A DNA stretch of 9,346 nt from Candidatus Limimorpha equi (GTDB lineage Bacteria > Bacteroidota > Bacteroidia > Bacteroidales > F082). The notes under the pieces were generated by a model. The model ran no database searches. It worked only from the letters and a program-made list of their open reading frames with translations, and had not been told where the DNA came from. The stretch's first letter is position 1. Each line of letters starts with the position of its first letter. The DNA is taken from the NCBI GenBank assembly GCA_018065885.1, contig JAGHSL010000115.1, forward strand, positions 1 through 9,346, written 5' to 3'. The translations under genes were made by a program, and so were the position numbers. Below, one piece after another: positions 1 through 6,585 of the stretch.

Positions 1-1020
1 ACAAAATCGAATTTGCTGCATTTGAGTCTTGAACAGGACACCATTTCGCAGTGCCCTTTGGCGCAGAAATACGAAGAGCTGTATCGCGATGTTTTCGGCA
101 ATGTGCAGGTCTTGAGTGCCGACTCAATCTATCAGGTCTATTGCGACGGCAAGGATTTGCATCTGCTCTATGGTAACGACATCGACAGATATAATAAGGT
201 GTTGAAACCGATTGTTGCCGCGACCGATAGCGTCATTGTGCAGCAAAACTATATGATGCTTAACCAATATATCGTTTATGTGGTTGCAAATAAAAATACA
301 AGGAAACAACATTTGCTTGAACCTATTGAGGGTGAGAAACTTGAAATATTGGAAAACTGGGGATCGGATAATTTGCGTGAAGCGAAAGCTTTGAAAGGAG
401 GTGCGTTAGAGAAAGGGCTGGGAACAGAATGGATACAAGTGATTAAAGCCGAACAAGAGCAAATCAGGTCAGGGAAAATATATGCTAACGCCAACAAGCC
501 AATAGAATTTTATAATAATCCAGCGGTGTTTGATCCAATTACCCAAGAGGAAGAGGCAAAGAAATTCGATTATCGGGATAATCCTAAAATGCGATTGTTC
601 TTTAAGCCTGTCTATAGCCCCGTGATTTCAATCAATAATCGGCTTTATCTGTTTGATTTTGAAAATGATAATTTGTATGTCTACAACAATTTGGGTGAGT
701 TTTTGTGGAAAAGCGTCATTGCCTTTCATAGAAAATCTGGCTATGGAAAGAATTTGAAAATAAACAATCCCAACCCTTGGGATGAAAACGTGATTGTGGA
801 TGTCGCCAAAGGCAAATGCTACGGACAGTTCATCACGGACGGCATGGTGACGCTGAAAGAAATCAACCTGAAAAACGGCAATGTCGGCGAGGCCTATAAA
901 TTGGACCAGCATTATTTCCCGACAAAGATTCAGGTTTACGATGGCTACGCCTATTATCTCTTTCTGGATTCAAGGAAACAGAATGGCGACAGAAGAAGCC
1001 TTTATCGGGTGAAACTGTAG
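1..1020 (+). CDS. Unrecognised protein, possible beta-propeller, 5' end outside the window
   Basis: The frame is open to the left edge, so 339 C-terminal residues are visible and the true start, with any signal peptide or lipobox, is missing. A TTG at base 13 could initiate but is only an internal codon on this reading. I do not recognise the family. The second half is rich in short beta-strand blocks with alternating aromatic and hydrophobic residues, such as RLYLFDFENDNLYVYNNLGE and KIQVYDGYAYYLFLD. These resemble blades of the secreted or lipoprotein beta-propellers common in Bacteroidetes; that is an inference. No catalytic motif or membrane segment is seen. The gene converges on mcrC, leaving 80 bp between stop codons, and is the only plus-strand gene here, so it is probably not part of the defence cluster. 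Base composition is mosaic: GC is about 50% near the left edge and lower in the middle (481-540 is 38% by hand count). Confidence 0.8.
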   Translation, partial: TKSNLLHLSLEQDTISQCPLAQKYEELYRDVFGNVQVLSADSIYQVYCDGKDLHLLYGNDIDRYNKVLKPIVAATDSVIVQQNYMMLNQYIVYVVANKNTRKQHLLEPIEGEKLEILENWGSDNLREAKALKGGALEKGLGTEWIQVIKAEQEQIRSGKIYANANKPIEFYNNPAVFDPITQEEEAKKFDYRDNPKMRLFFKPVYSPVISINNRLYLFDFENDNLYVYNNLGEFLWKSVIAFHRKSGYGKNLKINNPNPWDENVIVDVAKGKCYGQFITDGMVTLKEINLKNGNVGEAYKLDQHYFPTKIQVYDGYAYYLFLDSRKQNGDRRSLYRVKL

Positions 1021-1100
1021 GATTTGCGGTTATTCCGAGTCTTACGTTGAAAAGTTTGTTTTGTGCGTTAAAAATGATCTCTATGCTATCGGGTCATTGG
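1021..1100. other. Convergent intergenic junction
   Basis: These 80 bp separate the stop of the left-hand plus-strand gene from the stop of mcrC. A shared terminator would be expected, but I see no strong inverted repeat followed by a T tract on either strand. Nothing further can be called. Confidence 0.6.
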
Positions 1101-2468
1101 TCAGGATGCTGGTGGTGGGCATGTTAGATCCTTCCTTAATTGGTTTTCTGAATCATGTATTACATTCATGAAATTATTCCAAGATTGCGCTGTTTGCGGC
1201 ACATAAAACGGAATGACCGACATGATTCCTCCATAGCCTACTAATTTGAATTTTTGAGGCTTGGATTGTTGCTCAAAAGGATAAATATAGCCGCCGTTTT
1301 TTGCTTGCTTGCAATACATATAGGTTACTACTTGATACAAATCTTCCCGACTAACTCCTTGATTGAGATGTTTGTATTTCGCATCAAGGATATAGTCATC
1401 TTTATAGAAATCAGGATATAACTTTCGAGAATTTCTATCAATTTGCTCGCCATCCGCAAACATGTCGTCAGCTTGAGGTTTCTCAAACATTGGTAATCCT
1501 CCTTTTGACTTTTTATTTTGAGGATGTTTGAAATTCAAAGGTTTAAGTATTGTGTTCAAATATTCTTCCCAAAGCCATGCTCCATCAAACAGAACCCCAT
1601 ATACCTTGTCTTTTTCCTGTCCGAATTTGATGGCTTCGTGACGCAAAATCTGCAAGCAAAGCCTTTGCAGATGAGTATATTCCGTGAAGTAAGGATGTTT
1701 GAGCGGACGTAAATTATCGTAAATAATACGTTGACGACTTTGATATGAGTAGGAAGGTGTCGCCATCGTTATTTGGGAAACGCAATTCCGGGTTTCATCA
1801 TCGTTGGTCAGAATAATACGGCCTTGTTCTTTTTGTTTGATGTATTCAATGGTGTGTCGGACGAGTTGCGTCACCTCGTTATCGTAACTGTGTTCGCGGG
1901 CAGAATAAGCGATGGTTCCGCGAAAAGGGATGTTCTGGCGCAAATGCCGGCTAATGTCGATAGGCCCTTTGAGATTGGCATCGTTGTACTCATTTCGCTT
2001 ATACTTCTTAAAAAGCCCTTGTGCCAAAGCTTTTTTAAGAAAGTGAGGAAACAAATAAAGCAGAAAGTCAAAAACAGGTTCTTTTGACAGTGAATGTTTG
2101 ATATCGAAAAGATTGATACTAAACACTTTCTGCAACATATAATGAAGAAAATAGTCGTCTGTATTCTGTTTGTCAAAACGGGAACAGATGTCCAATTGAG
2201 TTTCGTTCACGCCAACGAAGCCCATAATGTTTCCCGTTTTGATGTTTTCTTCCTTCAGCGAAATGATTTCCGACTCGCTGATTTCATCATCACAATAAGA
2301 AAAATCACGCGGGAACAACAGCAAGTTGGGATTGTCGTCAAATGACAATTTTGAGATTGGCACATTGGCAATCCGTTCCAAATTCTTCAGGTCGGCTATA
2401 GAAGCATCTTGGCCGACCTTTTGAAAATGAATCCAATCGTGGTTATCCGTTATTCTCAGGCGACTCAT
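1101..2468 (-). CDS. mcrC: McrC, nuclease subunit of McrBC-type (type IV) restriction
   Basis: The 455-residue protein matches the McrC family. Family knowledge: McrC binds McrB hexamers, stimulates their NTP hydrolysis and carries the PD-(D/E)XK endonuclease that cuts DNA containing modified cytosine. Seen here: an N-terminal region of about 190 residues that would contact McrB; a mid-region helix LWEEYLNTIL (299-308); the nuclease core P352-D353 in YPDFYKDD followed by D362-A363-K364 in ILDAKYK; and the downstream helix DLYQVVTY (376-383) with the conserved Gln379. All catalytic positions are intact. The start ATG lies inside the end of mcrB, a 26-bp overlap in another frame, indicating translational coupling. 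Length is at the upper end for the family. The Pro-rich tail CPPPAS ends the frame. It is the last gene of the minus-strand cluster. Confidence 0.93.
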   Translation of the reverse strand: MSRLRITDNHDWIHFQKVGQDASIADLKNLERIANVPISKLSFDDNPNLLLFPRDFSYCDDEISESEIISLKEENIKTGNIMGFVGVNETQLDICSRFDKQNTDDYFLHYMLQKVFSINLFDIKHSLSKEPVFDFLLYLFPHFLKKALAQGLFKKYKRNEYNDANLKGPIDISRHLRQNIPFRGTIAYSAREHSYDNEVTQLVRHTIEYIKQKEQGRIILTNDDETRNCVSQITMATPSYSYQSRQRIIYDNLRPLKHPYFTEYTHLQRLCLQILRHEAIKFGQEKDKVYGVLFDGAWLWEEYLNTILKPLNFKHPQNKKSKGGLPMFEKPQADDMFADGEQIDRNSRKLYPDFYKDDYILDAKYKHLNQGVSREDLYQVVTYMYCKQAKNGGYIYPFEQQSKPQKFKLVGYGGIMSVIPFYVPQTAQSWNNFMNVIHDSENQLRKDLTCPPPAS

Positions 2469-4095
2469 TGTTGTACGCGGCTTTCAATTTAGCAATACTT
2501 TCTTCAATGTTCAACGAACCGCGGAGGTATTCGCGAAGCAAGCCTTCAAGATGGTTGCTCCAAAGATTCTCGAATCCGTTATCAGCATCGCTTGCATAAT
2601 TTTTCAATTTCAAGAAATAGGCGGCTCCGATGTGGTAGGCCGATGAAAGTCCTTCGATTTTTGAAATTTCAGCATTCAATCGTTTCATTCGTTCAATAGC
2701 TTCGTCCTTCAATTCTCCCAATTCTTCAAGCATTTCAATATTGTCATCCGCCTTGATTTCCTTAAAGGCAAAACGACGACGAAAAGCAAAGTCCATACTT
2801 TCCACGCTGCGGTCGATGTCGTTCATCGTGCCGATGATATAGACATTTTCGGGAACAAAGAAACCATCATAAAATTCGTCGCCGACTTCAATCAAATTCT
2901 GATATTGCGTTTTCACTTTGCCGTTTTTGCCACGATATCCAGGGTCGATGGAGAAGAAAAGTTCGCCGAAAATCTTGGAAATTTCGCCACGGTTGATTTC
3001 ATCGATAATGAAGACGAAGTTCTTGCACACAATAGGATCAATTTGTACACTGTTTACTTTGGAAAGATTGCGTATTTCATTACAAATTGTGAAAATGTAC
3101 GAATCACGATGTTGTGTATTGGTATAGCCGAAAAATTGCTTAATATCCCTGACATTGTTTAATTGTAAGTCGTTTTCTAATAATTTAACTAATTTGTGCT
3201 TATTTATGTTGATGTCGATGTCAATATTACCTTGTGTTTTATTGCGCAAAATTTTTATGCTTATTATATCGTCGTCAAAGTCCGTAATATTAAATTCCGT
3301 ACCATTTTTTGTTTTATAAATAGTTTCTTCATTTATGGCATTAGAGAGAAATGAATCTATCAGTTCTTTATTGTCAAATTCTTTTTGTAGCACATCGATG
3401 GATTTTTTGCTATCAATCCAGTTTTTTTCTGCTTTTTTACAGAATTCTTTAAAAACTCCGTCTTTTCTTTCAAATCCAACATTTCCGTTGTCGTCTTGAA
3501 TAGGGCGAAGGCCTTCAACAAAATCGGTGTAATCGTATGAGGGATGGAACTGCACGAAGCCGCATTGTTCGTCAAACTGTTTCTGTTCGTCATCGGTAAG
3601 ATTTTCCTTGACCTCACCGAAAATCAATTGTTGGGCAATTTGCTTTGCCAGATATGTTTTCCCCGTGCCTGGAGCGCCCGTGAGGATGAGATTGTGGTTG
3701 GTTGTTAAAAGCTCGGCCAAATCTTGTTTTGTTTCTTCGTGATTATCCATATTGAAAATTCGTTTAATATGTTCTTCATTGTCAATTTTGCAAAGTGTAT
3801 TTGCATACCAAGTAATGTCTGTTAAATCTTTACGGCATTCTTTCCAATCAACTTCAACTCTCATTTTGTCGGCATGAATTTTTTTAATCACTCCCGTACA
3901 AAATATTCTCAAATACGATTTGCTGTTTTTAACATAAGTTGATTTAAGGGCTATGTGGTCACCTACGCGCATAGTATTGTAAACGTCTTCGTACTTTTCG
4001 TCATAGCCGTTCTCCCATATATGTTCTTCCTTAAAACGGTCTAACTGGCTATCACCACCCCATGTAAAACCAGCGATGTAATAATTTCTCTTCAT
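2443..4095 (-). CDS. mcrB: McrB-like AAA+ GTPase with N-terminal EVE/PUA-like domain
   Basis: The 550-residue motor subunit of the McrBC system is predicted to hydrolyse GTP as a hexamer and to recruit McrC. Residues 1-115 look like an EVE/PUA-like modified-base reader (YYIAGFTWGG, then RVGDHIALKSTYV and GVIKKI). This module is known at the N-terminus of many McrB relatives in place of the E. coli methylcytosine-binding domain. The AAA+ core follows: Walker A GAPGTGKT (140-147), FVQFHPSYDYTDFVEGLRP (180-198), Walker B VFIIDEINRG (361-370), the McrB signature MNDIDRS (424-430) in place of canonical MNTADRS, and arginines RRR (439-441). About 220 residues separate Walker A from Walker B, far more than in E. 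coli McrB, so residues about 223-357 form an extra segment that is also AT-rich. The start ATG follows a 153-bp gap containing a promoter-like box and an inverted repeat. The stop overlaps mcrC by 26 bp. All nucleotide-binding motifs are intact. Confidence 0.93.
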   Translation of the reverse strand: MKRNYYIAGFTWGGDSQLDRFKEEHIWENGYDEKYEDVYNTMRVGDHIALKSTYVKNSKSYLRIFCTGVIKKIHADKMRVEVDWKECRKDLTDITWYANTLCKIDNEEHIKRIFNMDNHEETKQDLAELLTTNHNLILTGAPGTGKTYLAKQIAQQLIFGEVKENLTDDEQKQFDEQCGFVQFHPSYDYTDFVEGLRPIQDDNGNVGFERKDGVFKEFCKKAEKNWIDSKKSIDVLQKEFDNKELIDSFLSNAINEETIYKTKNGTEFNITDFDDDIISIKILRNKTQGNIDIDININKHKLVKLLENDLQLNNVRDIKQFFGYTNTQHRDSYIFTICNEIRNLSKVNSVQIDPIVCKNFVFIIDEINRGEISKIFGELFFSIDPGYRGKNGKVKTQYQNLIEVGDEFYDGFFVPENVYIIGTMNDIDRSVESMDFAFRRRFAFKEIKADDNIEMLEELGELKDEAIERMKRLNAEISKIEGLSSAYHIGAAYFLKLKNYASDADNGFENLWSNHLEGLLREYLRGSLNIEESIAKLKAAYNNESPENNG

Positions 4096-4143
4096 TACTT
4101 TGCAATTATTATGAACTTCTATTCTTTATTATTTTTCTGTTAT

Positions 4144-4188
4144 TTTCCACCCTTCCGCGAAATCCTTTAACGAAAGTTGGCGTGGAAA
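4144..4188 (-). repeat. Inverted repeat in the mcrB leader
   Basis: Seven-base arms TTTCCAC (4144-4150) and GTGGAAA (4182-4188) flank a 31-base interior. If transcription starts a few bases downstream of the -7 box at 4198-4205, the arms lie at the very 5' end of the mcrBC leader. They could form a weak hairpin or an operator for a dimeric regulator. The arms are short, so chance is not excluded. Confidence 0.4.
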
Positions 4189-4197
4189 TGCGAACTG

Positions 4198-4230
4198 CAA
4201 ATATACATCTTATTCCTGTCTTTTTTCATA
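4198..4230 (-). promoter_or_regulatory. Putative Bacteroidetes promoter for mcrBC
   Basis: On the minus strand TATATTTG (4205 to 4198) is an exact match to the Bacteroidetes -7 consensus TAnnTTTG. A TATG at 4230 to 4227, one mismatch from the -33 TTTG, lies 21 bases upstream. It would give a leader of about 95 nt before the mcrB ATG, longer than usual. The inverted repeat 4144-4188 falls inside that leader. Confidence 0.6.
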
Positions 4231-4249
4231 TTTTTATGCTAAAAATCAC

Positions 4250-4552
4250 TCAATTTTTCTCTATTTCCACCTTCAACGGTTGGTTGTCGTAGCACCATTT
4301 GCGATGATTTGACATCTGTTCGGAAATGAACGTCTTAATGTCATCCACGTTCCAGTCGAAAGCATCTCCGGCGTCAATCAGAATTTCAGTGAGGCGGTTG
4401 ATGGCTTGCGAGTGATATACGCTTGACACTTGATTGAAGGTTTTTCCCGTGGCATGGGCTACAGCGTCGATAGTCTCAACAGCTCCGCTGAGTTCTTCAA
4501 ACAACAAGTCTTCGTTGTGACGATAGCGTTTCCTATTATCTTGTTCTATCAT
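4250..4552 (-). CDS. Small hypothetical protein, 100 residues
   Basis: I do not recognise this family. The protein is mainly helical by inspection, with a basic start (RKRYRHNED, 8-16), a helix covering LLFEELSGAVETIDAVAHAT and further helices through QAINRLTEILIDAG. There is no signal peptide or membrane segment. TGKTF (35-39) is not a P-loop. The start ATG lies 14 bp after the stop of the 68-residue gene upstream, so the two are probably co-transcribed. It sits just before the mcrBC promoter and could be an accessory or regulatory protein of the island, but nothing in the sequence shows that. Codon use resembles its neighbours and the frame is clean, which supports a real gene. Confidence 0.7.
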   Translation of the reverse strand: MIEQDNRKRYRHNEDLLFEELSGAVETIDAVAHATGKTFNQVSSVYHSQAINRLTEILIDAGDAFDWNVDDIKTFISEQMSNHRKWCYDNQPLKVEIEKN

Positions 4553-4566
4553 AGTGCATTATGTTT

Positions 4567-4773
4567 TTATTGTTCTTTTTCTTCGATTTTCTTCCGATAA
4601 TCCTGAATGTCGAGAATCAAGCCGTCGATGATTGACAGTTTCTGCTCTTTTGAATAATCATCATCAAGTTGAGAATCAAGTAATTCTGTGATGGAAAATT
4701 CGACAGGATAGTTGCAGCCATCTTCATTGGGAAACAATACGAAATAATAATCCCTGCTAATTTCTGTGCTCAT
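4567..4773 (-). CDS. Small acidic hypothetical protein, 68 residues
   Basis: I do not recognise this family. The 68-residue product is strongly acidic. It opens with a beta-rich stretch (DYYFVLFPNEDG) and ends in a charged helix (QDYRKKIEEKEQ) that could form a short coiled coil. There are no cysteine clusters and no membrane segment. It is the first gene of a two-gene unit with the 100-residue ORF 14 bp downstream. A promoter-like box embedded in the upstream terminator repeat (4805-4812) would give a leader of about 25 nt, which supports this ATG. A toxin-antitoxin or adaptor role is possible from size and pairing alone, but there is no motif evidence. Confidence 0.65.
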   Translation of the reverse strand: MSTEISRDYYFVLFPNEDGCNYPVEFSITELLDSQLDDDYSKEQKLSIIDGLILDIQDYRKKIEEKEQ

Positions 4774-4799
4774 AATGATAAGTTTATAGCGTTAATACT

Positions 4800-4846
4800 G
4801 GCTGCAAAATAAAAACAAAGGTGTGCCCAATGCGGGCATACCTCCA
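4800..4846 (-). repeat. Hairpin-promoter repeat, copy B
   Basis: This 47-bp element matches 6538-6584 at 38 of 47 positions without gaps. Shared blocks on the minus strand are GGAGGT, GCCC, CATT, CACACCT, TGTTTT and TTTTGCAGCC. Identity extends past the hairpin and T tract into TTTTGCAGCC, so the copies look related by descent and not merely by similar function. Both copies lie directly after a transcription unit on the same strand. Confidence 0.75.
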
Positions 4847-4847
4847 T
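4802..4847 (-). terminator. Rho-independent terminator of the PD-(D/E)XK gene
   Basis: On the minus strand the arms at 4847-4834 and 4828-4815 pair over 14 positions with one A/C mismatch and three G-U pairs, around the five-base loop GCATT. A T-rich run TTTTTATTTTGC follows at once. The hairpin starts 24 bp after the stop of the nuclease gene, the expected place for its terminator. Confidence 0.8.
4805..4812 (-). promoter_or_regulatory. Putative -7 box for the 68/100-residue gene pair
   Basis: TTATTTTG on the minus strand differs from the Bacteroidetes TAnnTTTG consensus at one position and lies in the T tract of the terminator. It is spaced to give a leader of about 25 nt before the ATG at 4773. 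No TTTG -33 box is seen at the usual distance, so support is modest. Confidence 0.4.
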
Positions 4848-4870
4848 TACAACTGTTTTTTCATGAGAAA

Positions 4871-6139
4871 TTATAGCTTTATCTTTATATCGAATGGAGG
4901 GTTATCCAGCAAATCCTTCAACTCCTTTACTTTTTCTTCGATAAGTTCTTTTATTTTGCCATTAAACAGTTTTTCAAAAATAGTTTCATCATTCCAATCT
5001 TGTATTGGGAAAGGCTTATAGAAAACATACCATTTTGAAGAACGGCATGAGGCGTAATTACTAAAAGCTTTATTATTTATTACTTCGGGTTTGGTTCCAA
5101 GCAAATTTTCATTCCGATACTTAATGCCATAATTGAAATTTTTAAGGCCATCACTCATGAATTCAAAACAGATGCAGAATGTTTCCCATTCAGGCTTGTA
5201 GAAGGAGAATTGTCCTTCATACGCTTTGCACCAGTTCTCGTTTTTTGGGAATTCAGGCTGGAGTATCATGCCCTCTTTTTCTGCTATTTCTATAACTTGC
5301 CGCTCTAATTCGGTATTCAGAATTTCGTTTCGAACAGCATCATAAACTTCATGGATTTTGAATGCGGCATCATAGTTTTCGCGTTTCGCCAAGTATTTAA
5401 CAAGTTCTTCTTTTGTTGTGTTTTCCATATTTTGATTAGTGAGTTTTAGGATTAAATCGAGATATTGTGTCATTGTTTCGCGGACAACAGGTCTTGCTGC
5501 TGCTTTCTCTCTGCAAGAACCAATCCATTTGGCTATATCATCAGCATAACTAATGCAATAGAAGTCTTTGTTTTTTTCAAGCGTTTTCGAATCACTTTTA
5601 ATAGACTCTTCGGATGGTTCATGGCCATCAAGCGTCAGATACAACAGGATGTAATTCCCAAGACCATATTTTTCAGCAAATTTATAATATCTGTACAGTT
5701 GCTTTTTCTGGTCGCCTGCGTAAATCTTATTCTCAATGATTATTGCCTTCTTCGAATCCTCGTTCTCAATTAAAATGTCAATACGGCCGCCTTCCTCAAA
5801 ATCATTTGTTTTATCTCCGATTTGATATTCCACTTTTGTTTTTGAATTGGCCATGTCAAAGGAGAAACTGTTGCCGTTGGATGATTCGCCTTTGACAAGT
5901 GGTGTTACGACATGTTCCATGAACAAGTCGAGGAATACGCATCCGGCACCATGTGAGCCATTGGGATTGAGAAGCGATGCAAGCATTGCGGAATGGGTCG
6001 TAACTTCATCATGCTGAGCACGCATTATTTCGAATATATTGAAGCAATCCCCCCGTTTGAATTTTTCCTGTTTGAGGATTTTTTCTTTTTGTGAAATAAG
6101 AAGCACCTGATTAACAATATCTTTTATCTTTTCTTCCAT
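4871..6139 (-). CDS. PD-(D/E)XK superfamily nuclease (PF14281-like)
   Basis: The 422-residue protein carries a restriction-endonuclease-like core typical of the PDDEXK_4 family (PF14281). In order: an N-terminal helical region with the family-like AMLASLLNPNGSHGAGCVFL (51-70), a nuclease core with EEGGRIDILIE (115-125, Asp121) and IIIENKIYAGDQKKQL (133-148, Glu136 and Lys138, with Gln144 and Gln147 in the following helix), then a C-terminal half of about 220 residues with no motif I recognise. All expected catalytic residues are present, so it is likely an active metal-dependent DNase. Many members sit in phage-defence or restriction contexts, but the substrate is not known from sequence. No methyltransferase or helicase partner is adjacent. 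It appears monocistronic, with a promoter-like box upstream and a terminator downstream. GC is low (5041-5100 is 35% by hand count), consistent with acquired DNA. Confidence 0.88.
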   Translation of the reverse strand: MEEKIKDIVNQVLLISQKEKILKQEKFKRGDCFNIFEIMRAQHDEVTTHSAMLASLLNPNGSHGAGCVFLDLFMEHVVTPLVKGESSNGNSFSFDMANSKTKVEYQIGDKTNDFEEGGRIDILIENEDSKKAIIIENKIYAGDQKKQLYRYYKFAEKYGLGNYILLYLTLDGHEPSEESIKSDSKTLEKNKDFYCISYADDIAKWIGSCREKAAARPVVRETMTQYLDLILKLTNQNMENTTKEELVKYLAKRENYDAAFKIHEVYDAVRNEILNTELERQVIEIAEKEGMILQPEFPKNENWCKAYEGQFSFYKPEWETFCICFEFMSDGLKNFNYGIKYRNENLLGTKPEVINNKAFSNYASCRSSKWYVFYKPFPIQDWNDETIFEKLFNGKIKELIEEKVKELKDLLDNPPFDIKIKL

Positions 6140-6184
6140 AAAGTTATGGTTTTCTTAATGCAACAGCTATTTTCGTAATAAGTG

Positions 6185-6192
6185 CAAAAATA
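6185..6192 (-). promoter_or_regulatory. Putative -7 box for the PD-(D/E)XK gene
   Basis: TATTTTTG on the minus strand is an exact TAnnTTTG match, followed by CA as in the other boxes here. It lies 45 bp upstream of the ATG at 6139, a normal leader length. No clear TTTG -33 element appears 19-21 bases upstream. Confidence 0.55.
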
Positions 6193-6265
6193 GCAAAATA
6201 CTACTTTCCTTTACATTGTCTTGAAAAACATTTGCATTTTTGCGTCTTCTTTGGGATAATGTCAA

Positions 6266-6292
6266 GGGAAGAGTACTATGAATACTCTTCCC
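6266..6292 (-). terminator. Perfect inverted repeat, probable terminator of the 46-residue gene
   Basis: Ten-base arms GGGAAGAGTA and TACTCTTCCC pair perfectly around a seven-base loop, 11 bp after the stop of the small ORF. The stem is strong, but the following minus-strand bases (TTGACATTATCC) lack a real T tract. It could instead act as an operator, because it lies about 75 bp upstream of the nuclease -7 box. Terminator is the better reading from position. Confidence 0.55.
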
Positions 6293-6303
6293 AAGCCAGC
6301 AAC

Positions 6304-6444
6304 TCACTTTTTAGGCACAAAAGCGTAAGTCTTATCTCTTATCAATTTTGCCTCACCGCCGAGCAGATGAGCGGCTTCTTTTAACTCACTTGAACTACTG
6401 TAAGTTTGGACATTGCCATTTGGAAAATTTAAAGTGTACATCAT
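6304..6444 (-). CDS. Small ORF, 46 residues, uncharacterised
   Basis: The product begins MMYTLNFPNGNVQTYSSSSE and ends TYAFVPKK. Either of two adjacent ATG codons (6444 or 6441) could start it. By inspection it alternates strand and helix: MYTLNF, VQTYSS, helix SELKEAAHLLGG, strand EAKLIRDK, strand TYAFVPKK. That is a compact beta-beta-alpha-beta-beta pattern typical of a folded small protein and not of random translation. It carries no signal peptide and no membrane segment. Support for a real gene comes from that pattern, from the strand shared with its neighbours, from a promoter-like box about 100 bp upstream (6543-6550), and from a perfect inverted repeat right after the stop. I do not recognise the family; a regulator or antitoxin-like role would be a guess. 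Confidence 0.65.
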   Translation of the reverse strand: MMYTLNFPNGNVQTYSSSSELKEAAHLLGGEAKLIRDKTYAFVPKK

Positions 6445-6537
6445 TCCAGCCCTAAATCCGTGTCGGGCGCAACTTCTGTTATTTCCTACTCTGTTGTACG
6501 CTTTTCGGAACCGCGTTCATCGTCTCGATGTTTTTCC

Positions 6538-6584
6538 GGCTGCAAAACTAAAACAGAGGTGTGTCAAATGTGGGCGCACCTCCG
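6538..6584 (-). repeat. Hairpin-promoter repeat, copy A
   Basis: This is the second copy of the 47-bp element at 4800-4846 (38 of 47 identical, no gaps). It sits between the exonuclease stop and the small ORF. The nine differences include three in the hairpin arms, one of which replaces a G-C pair with an A/C mismatch, so the stem is shorter here than in copy B. Confidence 0.75.
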
Positions 6585-6585
6585 T
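6541..6585 (-). terminator. Rho-independent terminator of the WYL-to-exonuclease run
   Basis: On the minus strand ACGGAGGTG (6585-6577) pairs with CACCTCTGT (6561-6553), nine pairs with one G-U. TTTTAGTTTTGC follows. It begins 25 bp after the exonuclease stop and would end the four-gene transcript. Confidence 0.75.
6543..6550 (-). promoter_or_regulatory. Putative -7 box for the 46-residue gene
   Basis: TAGTTTTG on the minus strand fits TAnnTTTG exactly and overlaps the terminator T tract in repeat copy A. A TTTG lies only 14 bases upstream, too close for a standard -33 box. The implied leader is about 90 nt. Confidence 0.4.

Noticed and set aside
1518..2345. Three plus-strand ORFs of 64-104 codons inside mcrC.
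   Set aside because: They are antisense to an intact McrC with conserved nuclease motifs and show no family resemblance of their own.
3205..3228. A short tandem GACATC-type hexamer repeat within mcrB, encoding alternating Ile and Asp/Asn.
   Set aside because: Only about two clean units are present, too few to call a functional or phase-variable repeat.
3360..3617. An 85-codon minus-strand ORF in another frame within mcrB.
   Set aside because: It overlaps the coding sequence of the McrB region after Walker A, and the McrB frame is uninterrupted. There are no signs of a frameshift.
6479..6520. A 13-residue minus-strand mini-ORF upstream of the 46-residue gene, a possible leader peptide.
   Set aside because: Such short ORFs arise often by chance. 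It has no run of regulatory codons and no alternative hairpin pairing that would suggest attenuation.
4800..6584. Integron attC sites as an explanation of the two 47-bp repeats.
   Set aside because: I could not find paired RYYYAAC and GTTRRRY core sites in the right places, and the hairpins have the form of ordinary terminators with T tracts.
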